64,000 nucleotides of DNA from Eudorina sp. 2006-703-Eu-15 (Eukaryota > Chlorophyta > Chlorophyceae > Chlamydomonadales > Volvocaceae), in contig BDSI01000241.1 of the NCBI GenBank assembly GCA_003117195.1, positions 1-64,000 of the forward strand, read 5' to 3'. The translations under genes were made by a program, and so were the position numbers. Within the stretch, counting starts at the first letter, position 1. Each line of letters starts with the position of its first letter. A model generated the notes under the pieces. That model did not search any database. It was not told the origin of the DNA and saw only the letters and a program-made list of their open reading frames with translations. This document shows positions 1 to 18,937 of this stretch, piece by piece.

Positions 1-68
1 GGCTAGGATGGATGGATGGCGGGGGGAGGGGGCGGGCTAGGATGGATGGATGGCGGGGGGAGGGGGCG
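1..68. repeat. 34-bp tandem repeat, two copies
   Basis: Two consecutive copies of a G-rich 34-bp unit (begins GGCTAGGATGG). The array may continue to the left of the window. It probably lies in an intron or upstream of the MYND-finger gene; nothing suggests it codes. Confidence 0.85.
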
Positions 69-188
69 GGCGGTAAGAACCAGGCGCTGCCGGAAGGCCG
101 CATGCGCCGGACCGCCAGCGAGGGCGCGCAGCGCAGCCGTACGGCATACACACAGGACACAGCCCAGGCGCTTCGGCTAGCTGTGCAG

Positions 189-3100
189 TGTCCTGCTTGA
201 CCAGAGGTCTGCGGACCGGATCCCGCTGCTGCTGCGGCTGCTGCGGCAGCGGCTGCCGTTGCGGCTGCCGCCGCTGGTGGTGGTGATGTCGGTGGTCCTC
301 CCCTTTTTTTGAAATGTCCACCAATTTCCTATTACCTCTCCCCCCCCCCCTCCGGCCCCCCATACCCGGCAGGAGTCCGGGTCGGAAGTAGTTCCCCGGG
401 GCGAGGGCGAGGGGGCCCCGGGACATACCTTACTGCTGATGGACAGCTTCCTGGTGGGGGCGGGGCGGCTGGGGGCTGGGGGCGGGGTGTGGGGGGTGGG
501 GGATCCTGGCGGTTGGGGGGTTGGGTTGAAGAGGGGCGGCTGGTCAAACAGGGGCGGTCAGCGACGCTTCTTAGGGGCACTCAAGGGAGGGGTGAGGGCA
601 GGTACGGGAGACCTGTGTAAGACTGGGGACTTTGTGTGTGGGGGGTGGGGTGGAGTGGGGGGGGGTGTTGCTGGTGGGTACGTTTCGGTCGTTCATGTGT
701 TCGCATCCGCCCTGGTCGTTTCTTTCACGCTTCCCCACCCCGCTCATCCCCGTATGGAAGACTCATGCCTCAATGACTCCCACCCCCTCGCCCACCTGTA
801 TCCCCTCCCTTACCTCCCCTACCTCCCTCCCCCCTCCCCCACCAGCACTCCCTGATGTGCTACTCGGCGTTCTTGCACCCCGACCCGGACAAGGACCCCC
901 TGACTCTGAGGGCGGTGGAGCGCTGCCACGAGCAGCTGCTGGAACTGTGCACCGCCACCGGGGAGGGGCTGAGGCAGGGTAGGCGGGGGGTGGGGGCGAG
1001 CGGGGGGGGGGGGTGTACAGGAAATTGGTTGACGTATTGGTTTGGGGGGGTTGCTGGGGTGGGGGCATCGGGGAGGGGGGGAGGGGGGGCCTTGTGTGTT
1101 GTGTAGCGAGCAGGCGTACTGGTGTGGGTGTGGCCGTGGGTGTGGGGGAGGGGTGTGGGGTGGAGGCGTGTGGCGGGGGAAGGGGACGGGTTTGGGGGAG
1201 GGAAGATGGGGACGTGGGGGCGAGAGAGGCGAGAGCTGCGCTGGTGGTGAAGGGGGATAAGGGGGGTGCGGGGTACCCGCCTGCACAGCCACGTAGGGAT
1301 GTGGCTCGCCCACCCTCATCGCCCGCTAACCCGCCAAAACCATGTCGGGGAGGGGTTTTCACAAGGTTAATTCTCATATGTTATCATCATTCTCAACATC
1401 ATCATTATCATCGTCACTACCATCACCACCCCCTCACACCCACCCACACACCTCCCGCCTTCGGGCCCCCCTCCCCCCCTCCCCCCCTCCTCCCTGGGTC
1501 GCAGGTGTGGCCTCTGTGGTGTATGCGGCCCACGCGGGTCTGCTCCCCTCCCTGGAGGCGGTGCTGCGGGCCGCCGCCCTGACCTGCCGCCTGGAGACGC
1601 TGCGGGTGCTGCTGGGGGCGGTGATGAACAGCGTGCCGGCGCTGCAGCGGGTGGTGCTGAACCGGGACGGGTACCTGTTCCTGACGCTGCGGAAGCTGGT
1701 GGGTGGGTGGGTGGGTGGGCGGCTTCGGCGGTGTCCCAGCAGCGCACCCCGGGGTGTGGTGCAGACATCTGCACTGCCTGACATCTGCACTGCTTGACAA
1801 CCTGCCGACACTGCTAACCCCCTCACCCCCTCCCGGCGCCACTCCCCCCCCCGCCCCGCCCCGCCCCGCCCCGCCCCGCCCCTGGAGCAGATGATAGCCT
1901 GCATCAACCTGGCCTGCCCCAACCCCCTCGAGTACCCCCAACCCGCCGTACAGCCCAACGCCAACTCCCGCCGCAGCCTCACCGTCCTGCTGCAGCAGTG
2001 CGCGTCGGGGCCCCCCTCCGCCGCCTCTACCGCCCCCAACTCGGGACAGAGCCCCCGCACGTTCGTACAAGACAGGCCGCCGCACGCCAACGGGCCCGGG
2101 GCGTTGTCGTACTTGGCCGGCTTTGCCGGCGGTGGCGGCGGCGGCGGCGGCAGCGGCCGGGCTTCGGGCGAGAAGCCCAGCGGCCGCAACAGCGACAGCA
2201 CCGGCGGCGTCGGCGCTGGCGGCGCCGGCGGCGTCGCGGCGGGTCGGCCGCTCATCTTACCTCTGGCCTTGGACCTACTGGACATCGTGTGCATGCTGGC
2301 GAAGCGCTTCATCGAGGTCCACGACGGACGGGTGGCGGCGGCGGTCAACCTGCGCCCCGACGGCGGCGGCGGTGCCGTACATCGGCGGTACGGCAACGAC
2401 GACGACGAGGGCGGCGACGACGACGACGACGGCGCCTGGGGGGACGACGGCGAGGACGGCGGGCGGCCGTCCCGGGAGCGCACCTCTTCGGCGTCGTCGC
2501 AGGCGCGTCGCCGACGGTCCTTCGAGCGCGAGGCTTCGGAGCTGATGCCGCTCGCGCAGATGCTGCCGTTCGCGCTGTGGTGGCTCGGGGCCCCTATGTC
2601 CGACCTGGTGGACGCCCTGGCGCAGGAGGTGGTCAACGACGACGGCAGCGGCAGCCTCTTTGGCGACGCCCTGCCTGCCAGCGGCGGCGGCGGCGGCGGC
2701 GGCGGGATCACGTACGTCCCCAACCGCTCGAGGAGCCCTGGGCCGCAGCGGCAGCCGGGCAGCCGCCGCGGCAGCATCGACCTGCAGCAGCAGCAGCAGC
2801 AGCAGCGGCAGCAGCGCTCGCCGCCGCGGCCGTCGCGCCCGTCGGGGGTGTACGTCCGCGGCGACGTCACGCTGTCGGCGGCGGGGCGTCGGCGGCAGTC
2901 CGTGGAGCTGTCGCGGCTCAGCCCGGGGCGGCTGATGGCGGCGCGGGCCAGCAACTCCAGCGATCCCGACGGCGCCGCGGCGGCGGCGGTCAGATCGGCG
3001 CTACCGTCGCGGCCCGGCGGCGGCGGCGGCGGCTGGTCGGCGGACTTTGCCGCCGCCGGGTCCGACCGGCCCTGGACGGTGCTGTCCCACTGCGCGGACG

Positions 3101-4829
3101 CGCTCAACGTCATGTTTCGGCTGATGGTGGCGCTGTCGGATCTGAACCGTCGGGCTCCCCACCCGGACTGGGGGGCGCTGGTGGGGCAGCTGCAGCCGCA
3201 GCAGCTGATGGCGCGGGCGGTGCAGGTAGGAGCAGCAGCTGGGCGGTTGGTGGTGGGAGGGGAGGGGGAAGGGAGCGGTGTTGGTTTGGGGGGCGTGTCA
3301 GGTGGTGGGCGGCTTGGATGTGGGTGTGTGTGGTAGGGTGGTAAGGGTGGGGTAGTTGGTGGAGGCGTCGCGCCGAAGCCGGGTGGGCCTCGACCCGACC
3401 TCCTGTCCCGACTCCTGTCCTCCGCGACCTGGATTTGCAGCGTTGCTGCCGTCCAGGACGTCACCACCCCCGACCCACCGGCCCCCCTCCACCCCAGTCC
3501 CCGCCCCTGTCTCTCCCTTGTCCCTTCCCTCTCACCCTTCCTTCGCCTGTACCTCACTGGCCACGATGCCTGTACCTCACTGCTCTCCTACCGGTGCTGT
3601 CTCACCACGCCCTCCTCCCTCCCTCCCCCCCGCTTGCCGTCCCCCTCCCCCCCCGTCTGCCTCCCCCGCTTGCCTCGCCCGCATCGCCAAACAACAACCG
3701 GGAAACGGCCACGATGACGCGATGACGTGATGGGGACCGTCGGGACGCGGGGCAACGTCGACAGGTGCTGGTGCACGGCACGCTGCGGCGGCGCCAACAG
3801 CTGGCCGAATCGGGCGGGGGCCGCAACGGCCGCAACGGCTCCTACTCCCGCGGCCCCGCCTTCCCCATGCTGCTCTCCTCCCTGCTCTCCGCCGCCGTCT
3901 GCGGGGTGCAGTACGGCTGGCTGGGGCCGCAGAGCTTCGGCATCCCCTCCGCCACCCTCGACCCGACGGAGCTCGAGCAGATGCCGTACGCGCCGGCGGA
4001 GTTCCCGCACCAGCACCAGCAGCCGGCGGCGGCGGCGCCGGGCGCGCCGCCGCACCTCGCCCCCGGCGCCGGGGTCGGCGTCAACGTCGGCGCCGGCCCC
4101 GTACAGGGCCCGCTCTTCAGCCGGGTCCGCCGCTTCACCGTCATGTCCGCCAACCCCGAGGGCCGGGCCTACCACTGGGCCATGATCGGCGACGGCGAGG
4201 AGGGGGCCGAGGGCGGCGAGGCGGGGGCGGCCGGCCACGAGGGCGACAGCAGCGTGCTGGCGGAAAGCCTGGACGAGGACGCCACCGCCGCGGCCGCGGC
4301 GGCGGCGGGTGGCGGCGGCGGCGGCGAGGAGGGGCGGCGGGGCCACCGGCGGCCGCCGGTGGTGTTGCTGCAGGCGGCGGCGGCCGGCGGGGCCTGGTCC
4401 AACCTGCCGCCGGTTCCCAGTCCGGCGGTGGTGCCCACCCGGGCCCTACAGGTCCTGGTCACGGACTACGGCTCCGCCGCCGACAAGCTCCTGTTCGAGC
4501 TGCTGCTCCGGGGGCTGTCCTCGAAGCGCAACGAGCCGCCGGCGGCCGCGGCCGCCGCCGCACAGTGGGACTCGGCGCCGCCGGGCGACCGGGCGGCGGC
4601 GGCGGCGGCGGCAGCAGCGGCGGCGCCGCCTTTCTTCTGGGTGCCGCCCTCGCGCGCCGGCTGGCTGCACACCTGCTCCAACCCCTGCTGCATGAACCTG
4701 TCGGGGCTGCAGGAGGCGAACCTGCCGCTGGCCGCCTGCCCGCGCTGCGGGGAGGAGCTGTACTGCAGTCGGCACTGCCAGGCCATGCACTGGCACACGG
4801 GGCACAAGGCGAAGTGCTGCGGCAAGTGA
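189..4829 (+). CDS. MYND-type zinc-finger protein, 5' partial, 5 exons seen
   Basis: Exons read as 189-291, 846-978, 1505-1698, 1891-3225 and 3765-4829 (stop TGA); each intron is GT-AG and phases agree. About 943 residues are visible and the start lies upstream. The last 50 residues form a MYND finger: paired cysteines (HTCSNPCC), then CPRCGEELYCSRHCQ, HWHTGHKAKC. MYND fingers normally bind proline-rich partner peptides. The middle exon is helical and leucine-rich (PLALDLLDIVCMLAKRF, MLPFALWWLGAPMSDLVDAL), interrupted by Gly8, Asp-rich, Gln6 and Arg/Ser tracts; the last exon has long Ala and Gly runs. Such low-complexity MYND proteins are common in volvocine algae, and I cannot assign a specific role. 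The first exon (189-291) is the least certain: it is short, Leu/Arg-rich and defined only by frame and splice sites. Confidence 0.8.
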
Positions 4830-4923
4830 TGATGCGGTAGGGAGGAGGAGGAGGGAGGAGGAGGAGGGAGGAGGCGGAACGCCATGATGGAGGCAGTGGA
4901 GGCGTGTGGTGAAGAGGGGGGCC

Positions 4924-4939
4924 ATGTGTGTGTGTGTGT

Positions 4940-4983
<44 letters not shown>

Positions 4984-5022
4984 GCTTAAGCAGGCACCAT
5001 GTGTGTGTGTGTGTGTGTGTGT
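4924..5022. repeat. (GT)n microsatellite in 3' flank of the MYND gene
   Basis: Nearly pure GT/TG dinucleotide runs, interrupted once around 4980-4999. They lie in the likely 3' UTR or just beyond it. Confidence 0.9.
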
Positions 5023-5024
5023 AA
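5020..5024 (+). terminator. candidate TGTAA polyadenylation signal, MYND gene
   Basis: TGTAA occurs about 190 bp after the MYND stop codon. TGTAA is the usual poly(A) signal of Chlamydomonas-type algae. The motif is short and overlaps the end of the GT repeat, so this is only a candidate. Confidence 0.3.
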
Positions 5025-7397
5025 ACGAAGACTGAGCCGCGAGAAGCCAAGTCCAGCTCGACGGCAGGTGATGCCGACGGGCATCAACCCGAACCCGAAT
5101 GTGGGTGTGTTCGTAGGCAGGCAGGGCAGGAGTCCGGGGGTCGTTGGAGTTCGTTGGGGTCGTGCGCCATATCATCCGACGGAAACGAGGTGGTGTTGGT
5201 GGGTTGTCAGTTGGTGGTGGCGGCGGCGTGTGGCACCAGCTGGCGGGGGGAGGGCGCCGCCGCGTGCGCACGACTGCCGGCGGCCTCAGGGGAGGGGAGA
5301 GGGAGAGAGCGCGCTGCGCATCGTGGCGGCGGCAGAGGAGGACAGTGCATGTGCCGCAGGTGAGCAGCGGTGAGCGTCGGGACGGCCGCAGCGCCTGGTG
5401 TCCCTCAAGGGTTGGGGGGTGGGGAGGTTGGGCGCAGCTACTAGCGAGAAGCGAATGCGCGAGCGACGCCGATTACTGAGGGAGGACTCCAGGGGGGGGC
5501 CTCCAGGGAGGGAGGGGCGAGGGGCCTTCTTACCCTGTAGACGCGGCGGGCCCCGGGGAGCCCTCCGGGAGGGGGGCGAACCCTCCTCCCGACCCCTTGG
5601 GGGGTATGGATTGGTGAACCCCTTGGGGGGGATAAAAATAACGACTCAGCGTCGGTCAGATCACGTGGAATAGCGTGGAGGGTGAAAGGGAGGGGGCCGC
5701 GGTCTGCCACCCGGGCAGTGCTGCGCGCGTCCGGGGGAGGAGGAGGGGGGAGGGAGGGAGAGGATGGGGGAGGGAGGGAGAGGAGGGGGGAGGAGGGGTT
5801 CTGTGGGTGTGGCGGCAAGGGGCCGGGAGGGGGGCTCGATTGGTGGTGGGAGGGGGGGAAGGGAGGGGGAAGGGGGAAGGTTGAGGCGGGTGAAAGCCCA
5901 GACGGGGGAGGGGCGGGGACGGGTGGTGCGGGGGAAATGTCAATCGTCAATGGCGGGGGGAAAGGGGGAGGGGGGGAAGGGGGCTGCTTTTCGCTGTCTT
6001 TATCGACAAAACGAGGGGGCTGCCTCCAGCGAGGCGAGCGGCGTCAGTTTGGTCAGTCGCGGCAGAGGGGGCCGCGCGCCTTGGCCTTGCGCGAGAGAAG
6101 ATGGTGTGCGGACGGCATGGATGGGTGGGTGAGGGTGAGGCTCGCGGTCCGTGCATTGCGGCGTGGCGGCGCATCAGCTGGGGGAGGAGGAGGACAGGGT
6201 GTTTACAGGCGGTGCAGGAGTGCTTTGGTTGACTATGGGACGGAATGAGGGTGGCTTGGGGAATGGGGAGCCTGGCGGCATTTGCGGCGTGTTTCTGAGA
6301 GGGAACAACGGGAAACGGAACGGTGGAGCAGGGAAAGGGAGGTGGGAAGGCTGCACGGGCTGCAGGGATAGGCGCTTTTAGTTTTGGGTGTGTCGTTATC
6401 TTGTCTCTCGGGGGGGAGGGCATGTGGCCCACAAATTGTGGGGGACTGCGGTGGCCTCCCCCCGCAGTCCCCCGCCGGAAGAAATGGGGAAGGGGGAGAG
6501 GGGGGGCCGCAAACCCAAGACCAGATGACCAGCAGAGTACGGCGCATGGCGGGTGGCTCACCAGCGACCCCCCGGGAGCCTCCTCCAGGGAGGGGCTGCG
6601 GCGGCGGTGGCGGCGGCGGCTGAACGACGTCGTGCGCAGTCGCCGCAGCGCGCGAGCGCGCGTTGGGTAAACCCTCTTCACGGGCGCGAGGTGAAATAAC
6701 TAAATGGGGTTGTTGCGCGCGTTGATGATGGGAGGAAGGGCTGACACGTGCGAAATGGAATGCGTATGTGCGTGTGAGCATGCGAACGAAGTTGAGGCAC
6801 CGGCCGCTTCCGTCCTTAAAGTCTTGACTTCTGGAGGGCACCCCGGGTGTGGAGGTGGGGTGGAGGTGGGGTGGAGGTGGGGTGGAGGCGACGCGTGTGC
6901 GCGCGTGGGTTGACCCACGCTGTGCGGCATCGTAGACCATCGAGGACGGCGTGCTGTTGGTCGGTTGTGGCCCAACTGCAGCCAACGAGGGAGCTTGTTC
7001 GGTGGGCGGGGGACTTATCACCGCATCTCCCGTCCCCGTCCCCTAATATCTTTGTTTCTATGTGCGGCCGCGTTGGTTTGTTCCCACCTCGGCCCTTCTC
7101 TCCCACAGTCTGCAAACGGGCGCCGCGGAGCGGGGTGTTGTGGGTTCTTTCCAGCGGGGCCGTGGAGGGCCCCCTCCGCCCAACGGCACCCCAAAGGGAT
7201 CTCCCCCCCCCCCTTGTGTACCTAGTCGAAACGGATGTGCAGCGCACACCCACGCGGGCATATTCCCCCCGTACTGCGCCGCACACGGGTCGCACTCTTT
7301 CTGTACGGCTTTGTACGGCCCTCTGCGACTCCGGTTGTCCGGTACGGCGATCGTCGTTGCCGTGGATCCGCCTCCGGCAGCTGTAGACCGCACCGTT

Positions 7398-7440
7398 GGT
7401 TGGTGGTGGTGGTGGTGGTGGTGGTGGTGGTGGTGGTGGG
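7398..7440. repeat. (TGG)n microsatellite
   Basis: About 14 consecutive TGG triplets. No reading frame across it looks genuine. Confidence 0.9.
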
Positions 7441-7791
7441 GCCACGCGCTGGACTTCTAAAATGTGTTCCCTTGCACTGGGAACACATTGGGGTGAATGC
7501 TTTTGATGCCGCCTCGTGAGGCGGCTGCTTTGTGGTGTGTGGTGCGGCGATGTGACGCCCGCGTGCCCTTCTGCACATCGTCGTGTGCTGTAAGTCCCCG
7601 GGGGTGCGGTCGTGTCCGGGGTCGTCATCACAATAAAGGATGACCGTTGTCTCGTACCTCCGTTGCTTGCTGTTGTGGTTTCTGTCGTTGTCATTGTGCG
7701 CATCTGCATTTCCTCGAATAAGGGATGTCTACACCAGTGGCCACTCGCGATGGTCGCGACGCCGCGTAGTGGCAGCCAGGCCGCCCCCCGT

Positions 7792-7818
7792 CTGTCTGTC
7801 CGTCTGTCTGTCTGTGCC

Positions 7819-7880
<62 letters not shown>
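7792..7880. repeat. (CTGT)n / (GCCTGT)n compound microsatellite
   Basis: Runs of CTGT give way to GCCTGT hexamers; a GTAT-type run follows near 7908-7932. Confidence 0.85.
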
Positions 7881-8078
7881 TGTTTAGGAAAGAGAGCCGC
7901 CCGATGTGTATGTGTGTATGTATGTATGTGTGTGTGGCCCCGTGTCTCTACCTATGTTTCCAAAGGCGAAGGCAATGAGCCGCCCCTGCCCCCACAGGCA
8001 GGTGGGTGCGCGCGCGTGTGTGTGTGTGTGTGTGTCCTCTTGCTGACTGGCGCTCTTATTTGTACCCCATTTGTGCTC

Positions 8079-8197
8079 AGCTGCAGCTGTGTGAATTGCT
8101 GCTCGATGCTTTACGGCGTGGGTGCTACTGGCAGGAGCACCGCTTGCCCGTCGCGGTCGATAGAGGCGGCGGGGGCCCGGACAGTTATACCCAGTAG
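8079..8197 (+). CDS. possible isolated terminal exon, unknown product
   Basis: After a good acceptor (TTTGTGCTCAG) the frame reads 38 residues beginning QLQLCELLLDAL and ending at TAG. The composition is protein-like and unlike the surrounding repeats, but no upstream exon joins it convincingly and no family is recognised. It may be a remnant. Confidence 0.2.
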
Positions 8198-8299
8198 ATG
8201 GCCTAGGTAGGGGCCCGATGTGGGCTCCCCAGTAATAATAAGTCAGTAAGGCCAGGTGAGCGGCGGCGTGCAGCCGGGCGCGCGGCACCACTCCGTGAC

Positions 8300-8412
8300 T
8301 GCGGTGGATGGCGACGGTTGACGGCGGCGGTTGATGGCGGCGGCGGTGACGGCGGCGGTTGATGGCAGCGGTTGACGGCGGCAATTGATGGCGGCGGCGG
8401 TGACGGCGGAGC
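8300..8412. repeat. imperfect GGCGGTTGATGGC tandem repeat
   Basis: Irregular 12-24 bp units built from GGCGGTTGA(T/C)GGC. No coding signal; a CACC-rich run follows at 8577-8611. Confidence 0.75.
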
Positions 8413-9220
8413 AGGTCGCGACGTCTTTGTGTGTGTTTGGCGTTGGCTTCACCCCACGGACGGCTACGCCACCCGCCGCTATCCGTTGGCTGGCCGGCAG
8501 GCAGGCTCACGTCCAGCCAGCGTGCTGCAAATAAGTTCGCAACCCGGGCGTCAGGGGACCTCCCCTGTCCCTCACCACCCACCCACCCACCTATCCACCC
8601 ACCCACCCAACATGGCTATATGGGCCGCCGCACATCCCTCCCGCGGCCCTTCCCTTCCTGGGCCACGGACGCCACAGGGCTTCGGGTGGTCTGTGATCCA
8701 CCGGCGTCTGGCTGTGGTACGACATATGTACGGCATGTATCTCGGCAGCGGCATGTATGTGTGTATGTATGTGTCATGTGTGCGGCTATGGTGGTGGCGG
8801 CGCTCCGGCCTGACGGCGGGGGCCGACGGCCGGTGCTGCGGAGGCGACCGCAGAGCGCGGCGGCGGGGGGAGGGGGGGGGTAAGGGTGGGCGCTGGCGGG
8901 TGCGGTGGGCGGGGTACTGCGGCCCCGGCGGCAGGCCCATCGGGGCGCGAATAAAGAGAAGGGTAGGGAACGGTAGCGTGTAGGATGTGATACGGCGGAT
9001 CGGGCTGTGTGGATGAAGTGGACAGCGACCCCCCTCCTCCCAGCCACGGTCTTGTGCGCACCACTTGCCACGACTGCTTGCGTGCGGGGATGTCCGTGGA
9101 GGAGGGGGGGTTGCGGAGGGGGGACTAATGAGGGTTAATGAGACCCAAGGCGCGTGTGTTCCGTGCCGTGGCTGTCTTGATATGGCACCGTATCACACGT
9201 TTCTGATGCCCGTGGTGGCA

Positions 9221-10078
9221 TCAGGGAGGGACAGGAGCAAGCGACGGTGGCGGAATAATTGTGTTGGCGGTTACGACGGGCCCTTTTTCCAAAGTTTGCA
9301 AGTGCAGCATTGCAGAAGAGGTCAAAACCTTTTGTGACGCCTGAAAGTTCGTTCGGTCGGCGCTGCTCGCCGGGGATGCTGCTGCTTGGAGTGATGTATT
9401 GGCGCACAACGATTGAGTGTACTCTAGAGTCACGATGATGAATTGGTTACTATTTCGAGTTTACCGTTCGAGGCGTGAAGACGTGCTGTGCGTGCGGTCG
9501 CAGACGTGCGATGAGAGGCTGCCTGACGAACGAGGAGACGCCCACAGATTGATACGGGGGAGAAATAATGGCTGTGGGAAAAGCGAAGTACAGGGAGTCA
9601 AGTACGGAGCGGATAACTTGGCCTTTCCTTCATTTCACATTTCATGGACAGCATGCAGAATGTAATGCCTGCCTTCTCGCTCGCCCTAGCGCATCACCTT
9701 TTGCACACGACCCCCTCACATGAATACAGGGGAAACAGAGCTTGAGGTTATGTTAGGTGGATCAAATACACAAGAATGCTAAAATCAAAGAAACCCGGGC
9801 GGCCTTACCTGAAAGTCTGCACCAAATGCCATGGTAAAGGGCAACTGAGTCATTTCAACACCAACCAAGACAAAGTCTATGGTGGGTTGCATTTGCTCTG
9901 CGATGTGTGACCGCGACACGGGCGTGAAGTAACGTCTGGACACAATTTCAATATTCTCTCTGTCAAATACTTGCAGCGGCTTGCGATAAATGTACAAGCG
10001 GGGACTCGCCGAACGGCGGTACGTGACGCCTTTCGAGCATGTCGGAATGTAACCTTGCAGGAAGCACAAACACGGCAT
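9221..10078 (-). CDS. hypothetical protein, two-exon candidate
   Basis: On the minus strand an ATG at 10078 opens a 90-codon exon down to 9809, ending at a strong donor (CAG|GTAAGG). A second exon at 9340-9221 starts after TTTCAG and keeps phase 0, giving about 130 aa. The first exon includes YIYRKPLQVFD and HIAEQMQPTIDFVLVG, which read like folded protein, and base composition is less GC-rich than the neighbours. I recognise no family. It could be a degraded mobile-element ORF. Confidence 0.35.
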
Positions 10079-10170
10079 CGCGGCCCTTGCAGGACTCGGA
10101 GTGACGTTGAAGTGTTTTTGCTCAGATAAGTCTTCACGTTACAATTTTCTTCGGCTCGCCGATTTGCAGT

Positions 10171-11230
10171 TCTTGAAGGGCGTCGACAAGGAGGTGGTCG
10201 AGGGCCTCAAGGCAAGAGCTCCCGCGGCATGCGTCATTGAATAGCTCTCTGGTGTCTTATCACTGGTAGTAATTGCGCATTTCCTTTTTAGGTATCGGTG
10301 ACCCAGACCCTCCTCGTAGAAATCGGTGACCCAGACCCCACTGCGCCGCGCTGCTGTCCATTCCTCTCCATGCCGGACCGGGGACCGGGGTCTGATGCCG
10401 GCTGCCGCGGTGGTGTTTCCTTCCTTGCTGCTCCCGGGTGACCTCCACGCAGCACTTCCAAGCTGAGCTGGGCAACGAGGGGACCGCCGTGTGCCTCCTC
10501 TGCGACTGCGGAGCCAGGTCGGTCAGGATGCGCGCGAGGGGCGGGGGGGGGGCGGGGGCGCGACATGGCGGTGTGCACCTGCCGGCTGGCCTGGGGCCGA
10601 CCGATGGACTGCACCGGGACCGTGCCGCTAGGACCACTCGGCCGGCCCTGCATCCGTTCCTTTTAATTTCATTTCATGGGGTTCCGTTCACTGGTGCTTC
10701 TTGGGGAAAAGCGCCAGTTATACGGCATGTATGTATGTATGTATGCTGCGTGCGCCAGGTGAGAGACATGTCTCTCACCTGGCGCACGTGGGCATGCCCA
10801 CGTGTAGCCACGTTGACCCGTACTGTTGACCCGTACCGTTGACCGCCACGTTGACCCGTACCGTCTGATCCCCTCCGACTTGGTCGCCCCGGTACTGCCC
10901 CGGGTCTGTTGCGGGCTGGACGACGACGCGGACCTGCGCGGTATGTGTTCGTGTGGCGGGTATGCGGCGGTGCGCGTGGGCTTTTGCGCTCCATGGTCGC
11001 ACACGCACGACCCATGGGTCGGGCCCTATGGGTCGGATCGGATTGGTTGGGTCTTGGGTGGGGTTGGGTGGGCCCCCAGGTACCTGATCCAGGACTCGGG
11101 CAAGCGGCGGCGGATCCGGGGCGACAGCGGCCACAACGGGGCGGACAAGGACGTCAATAAGGAGATCGCTGGGGAGCTGGCGGAGCGGGGGATTGCGAGG
11201 GTGGTGACGCCGTCGCCCTGCCGGGACTGA
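10171..11230 (+). CDS. possible multi-exon gene, unknown product
   Basis: Several short protein-like stretches lie in order on the plus strand: 10171-10212 (FLKGVDKEVVEGLK, after GATTTGCAG), about 10453-10515 (HFQAELGNEGTAV) and 11080-11230 (YLIQDSGKRRR ... TPSPCRD, stop TGA) after a GCCCCCAG acceptor. I could not join them all in phase; the first would need a GC donor. The final exon is the best supported. No family is recognised. Confidence 0.3.
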
Positions 11231-13006
11231 GGGCGGTGCGCCCGGCACATACCCCCCGGGTGTGTGTGCGTGGGGGTGGGGGTGGGGGTGGGCCGGCGAG
11301 CGATCCTCGAACGGACCGACAGAACACTGCACAAGTGCCGAATGGCGACCTGTTCAGACAGTGAGGAGGAGGGAATGTGTGGCGGCTTGAGCTGGTCCTG
11401 GCACATGTTGTCGTACAACGCCAAGCACGTTGCCAAATGCGACCTTGGTTGGTGCAAAAGGCGGAGAGGGCCTCGGTCATGTCTTCGCTTCTGCGAAGTC
11501 GTACGTTGGCGTGTTGATGCCCGGTGTGGCGTCGCGGGTGCCGCGCCTTAACCCCCCGTATGTGGATGTGTCGTGCGTGGATCCAACGATCCAAGTTCCG
11601 AGGAGTGAGTGTGAGGGGAGACGGGTTCAAAGCGTGGGGTGCATAACATACACGGCGGCGCACATACAAGCGCTCCTTACAGCTCAGCTGCATCGTACAG
11701 GAAGACCCTCCCCCCCGTGTGTTGCCCTCCGCATGGCATCGCTGAGGGATGCCGTGCTGACGGGCGCGTGTGCCTCATCACGGCTTGGGTCTCTTGTGCG
11801 GGCTCCGGTCTGGGTTTGATGTTTCGAATAATGCGGCTTTAAGGAATGGGGGATTTTGCTCTTGATGTTTTCTCTTCAAGCTGTCTGTGCGCTTCCGCGC
11901 GACGGTCATCAGCGGTCTTTATTACTGTAGATCACTATTTTTGAGCCGCTTTTCCGCTTGATCAAGTTAATGCTTGGGGAACATAGTGGATCGTCAAACG
12001 GTTGACCTCACGTGGTTCCGCTGACCGCTGTGGAATGTGGACACCTGGACATGCACGCTTCGACGTTTGACGACTTCGACCGTTGGCGGTTGGATCCTGT
12101 TGCCGAAAACCAATGCCCTTGAAGTTTATGTCTTCTAGATAGGTTTCAATGACGAGACATGAATTTGGCGCATTATAATGCGTTTGACAGCTATGGAGAT
12201 TGGGAACTGAGGCCGGGACTGAGACCAGGTACCTTGTCTGCGAGGATATCTTCTTCCATGATAATGCTCCTATTCATTAATGGATAACGGCGTCAATCAC
12301 ATTGGTTTAACACCATGGAAACCCCCAAAATGAGATCTCTCGAAGGATAACCCAGGGTAACCGGTTACCCGGCAACGCACAGCAAAAAGGTACCCGTGCC
12401 AATCTGCATGTTTTGTGGGTCACGGAAACGATAATAACGCAACGATAATAAATCATTCCGCTCTTCCTCTGAAGTGATACTGCGAATTTCCAATCAATAC
12501 AAGTTTAGCACAAGGCTTGCATTTATCACCCAGTAATTAGAATACACATGGCATGCTAAATTAAGAGACAGAACATCGATTGATGTGTGCTTTTGATCGC
12601 CATGTAACGGAGGTGATGATGCAGGCCCACGGGCCCTCGAGGGCTACGAGTTCTTGCGAGGTTATAGGGTCAATGCATGTCGAACATGTAAGCGATAGTG
12701 TGCTACTGCATGAGGCCAGCGCAGCACGCGTTGGCATGGCAAAATCTGCGTCAGCTGCGTGCGCTGCGTCAGCTGCGTCAGCATTTGGGCACGGCATTTA
12801 GGAATGCAGCTGTCGTGCAGCGCCCATATAAATCGAGCCATTCTAACTGTTATGTCCGCATTCTTATTAATGCAATCTGTCTATTGGAATCCAGGAAACC
12901 AGTCCTTGCTGCTGAAGAAGCTCTGTGTCGAACAGCTCCCACGTGCCGTGAGACGACTCTATATCACGATCAAGATAGATTATATATGAGACAAAATCTT
13001 CTGTAA
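11231..13006. other. intergenic region upstream of GDH
   Basis: No supported gene. From about 11830 the sequence becomes notably AT-richer than the rest of the window, which could reflect old mobile-element sequence. The last few hundred bases should contain the GDH promoter and 5' UTR; I see no clear TATA element. Confidence 0.5.

Positions 13007-18937
<5,931 letters not shown>

Larger units (their letters stand above)
5030..9220. other. 4.2 kb without a supported gene
   Basis: GC-rich stretch with many overlapping shadow reading frames but no convincing exon set. It holds one copy of dispersed repeat B (about 5983-6018), G-rich runs at 5480-5960, and several microsatellites listed separately. 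A possible isolated exon is at 8079-8197. Confidence 0.5.

Noticed and set aside
1434..3557. 707-codon open frame on the minus strand opposite the MYND gene
   Set aside because: It is the antisense shadow of a GC-rich coding exon (third-position GC keeps the opposite strand open); composition is Pro/Arg/Ser noise and it crosses plus-strand introns.
6233..7709. Long overlapping open frames upstream of GDH
   Set aside because: Pro/Ser/Arg/His-rich in all frames and crossing microsatellites. They reflect GC-rich sequence with few stop codons rather than genes.
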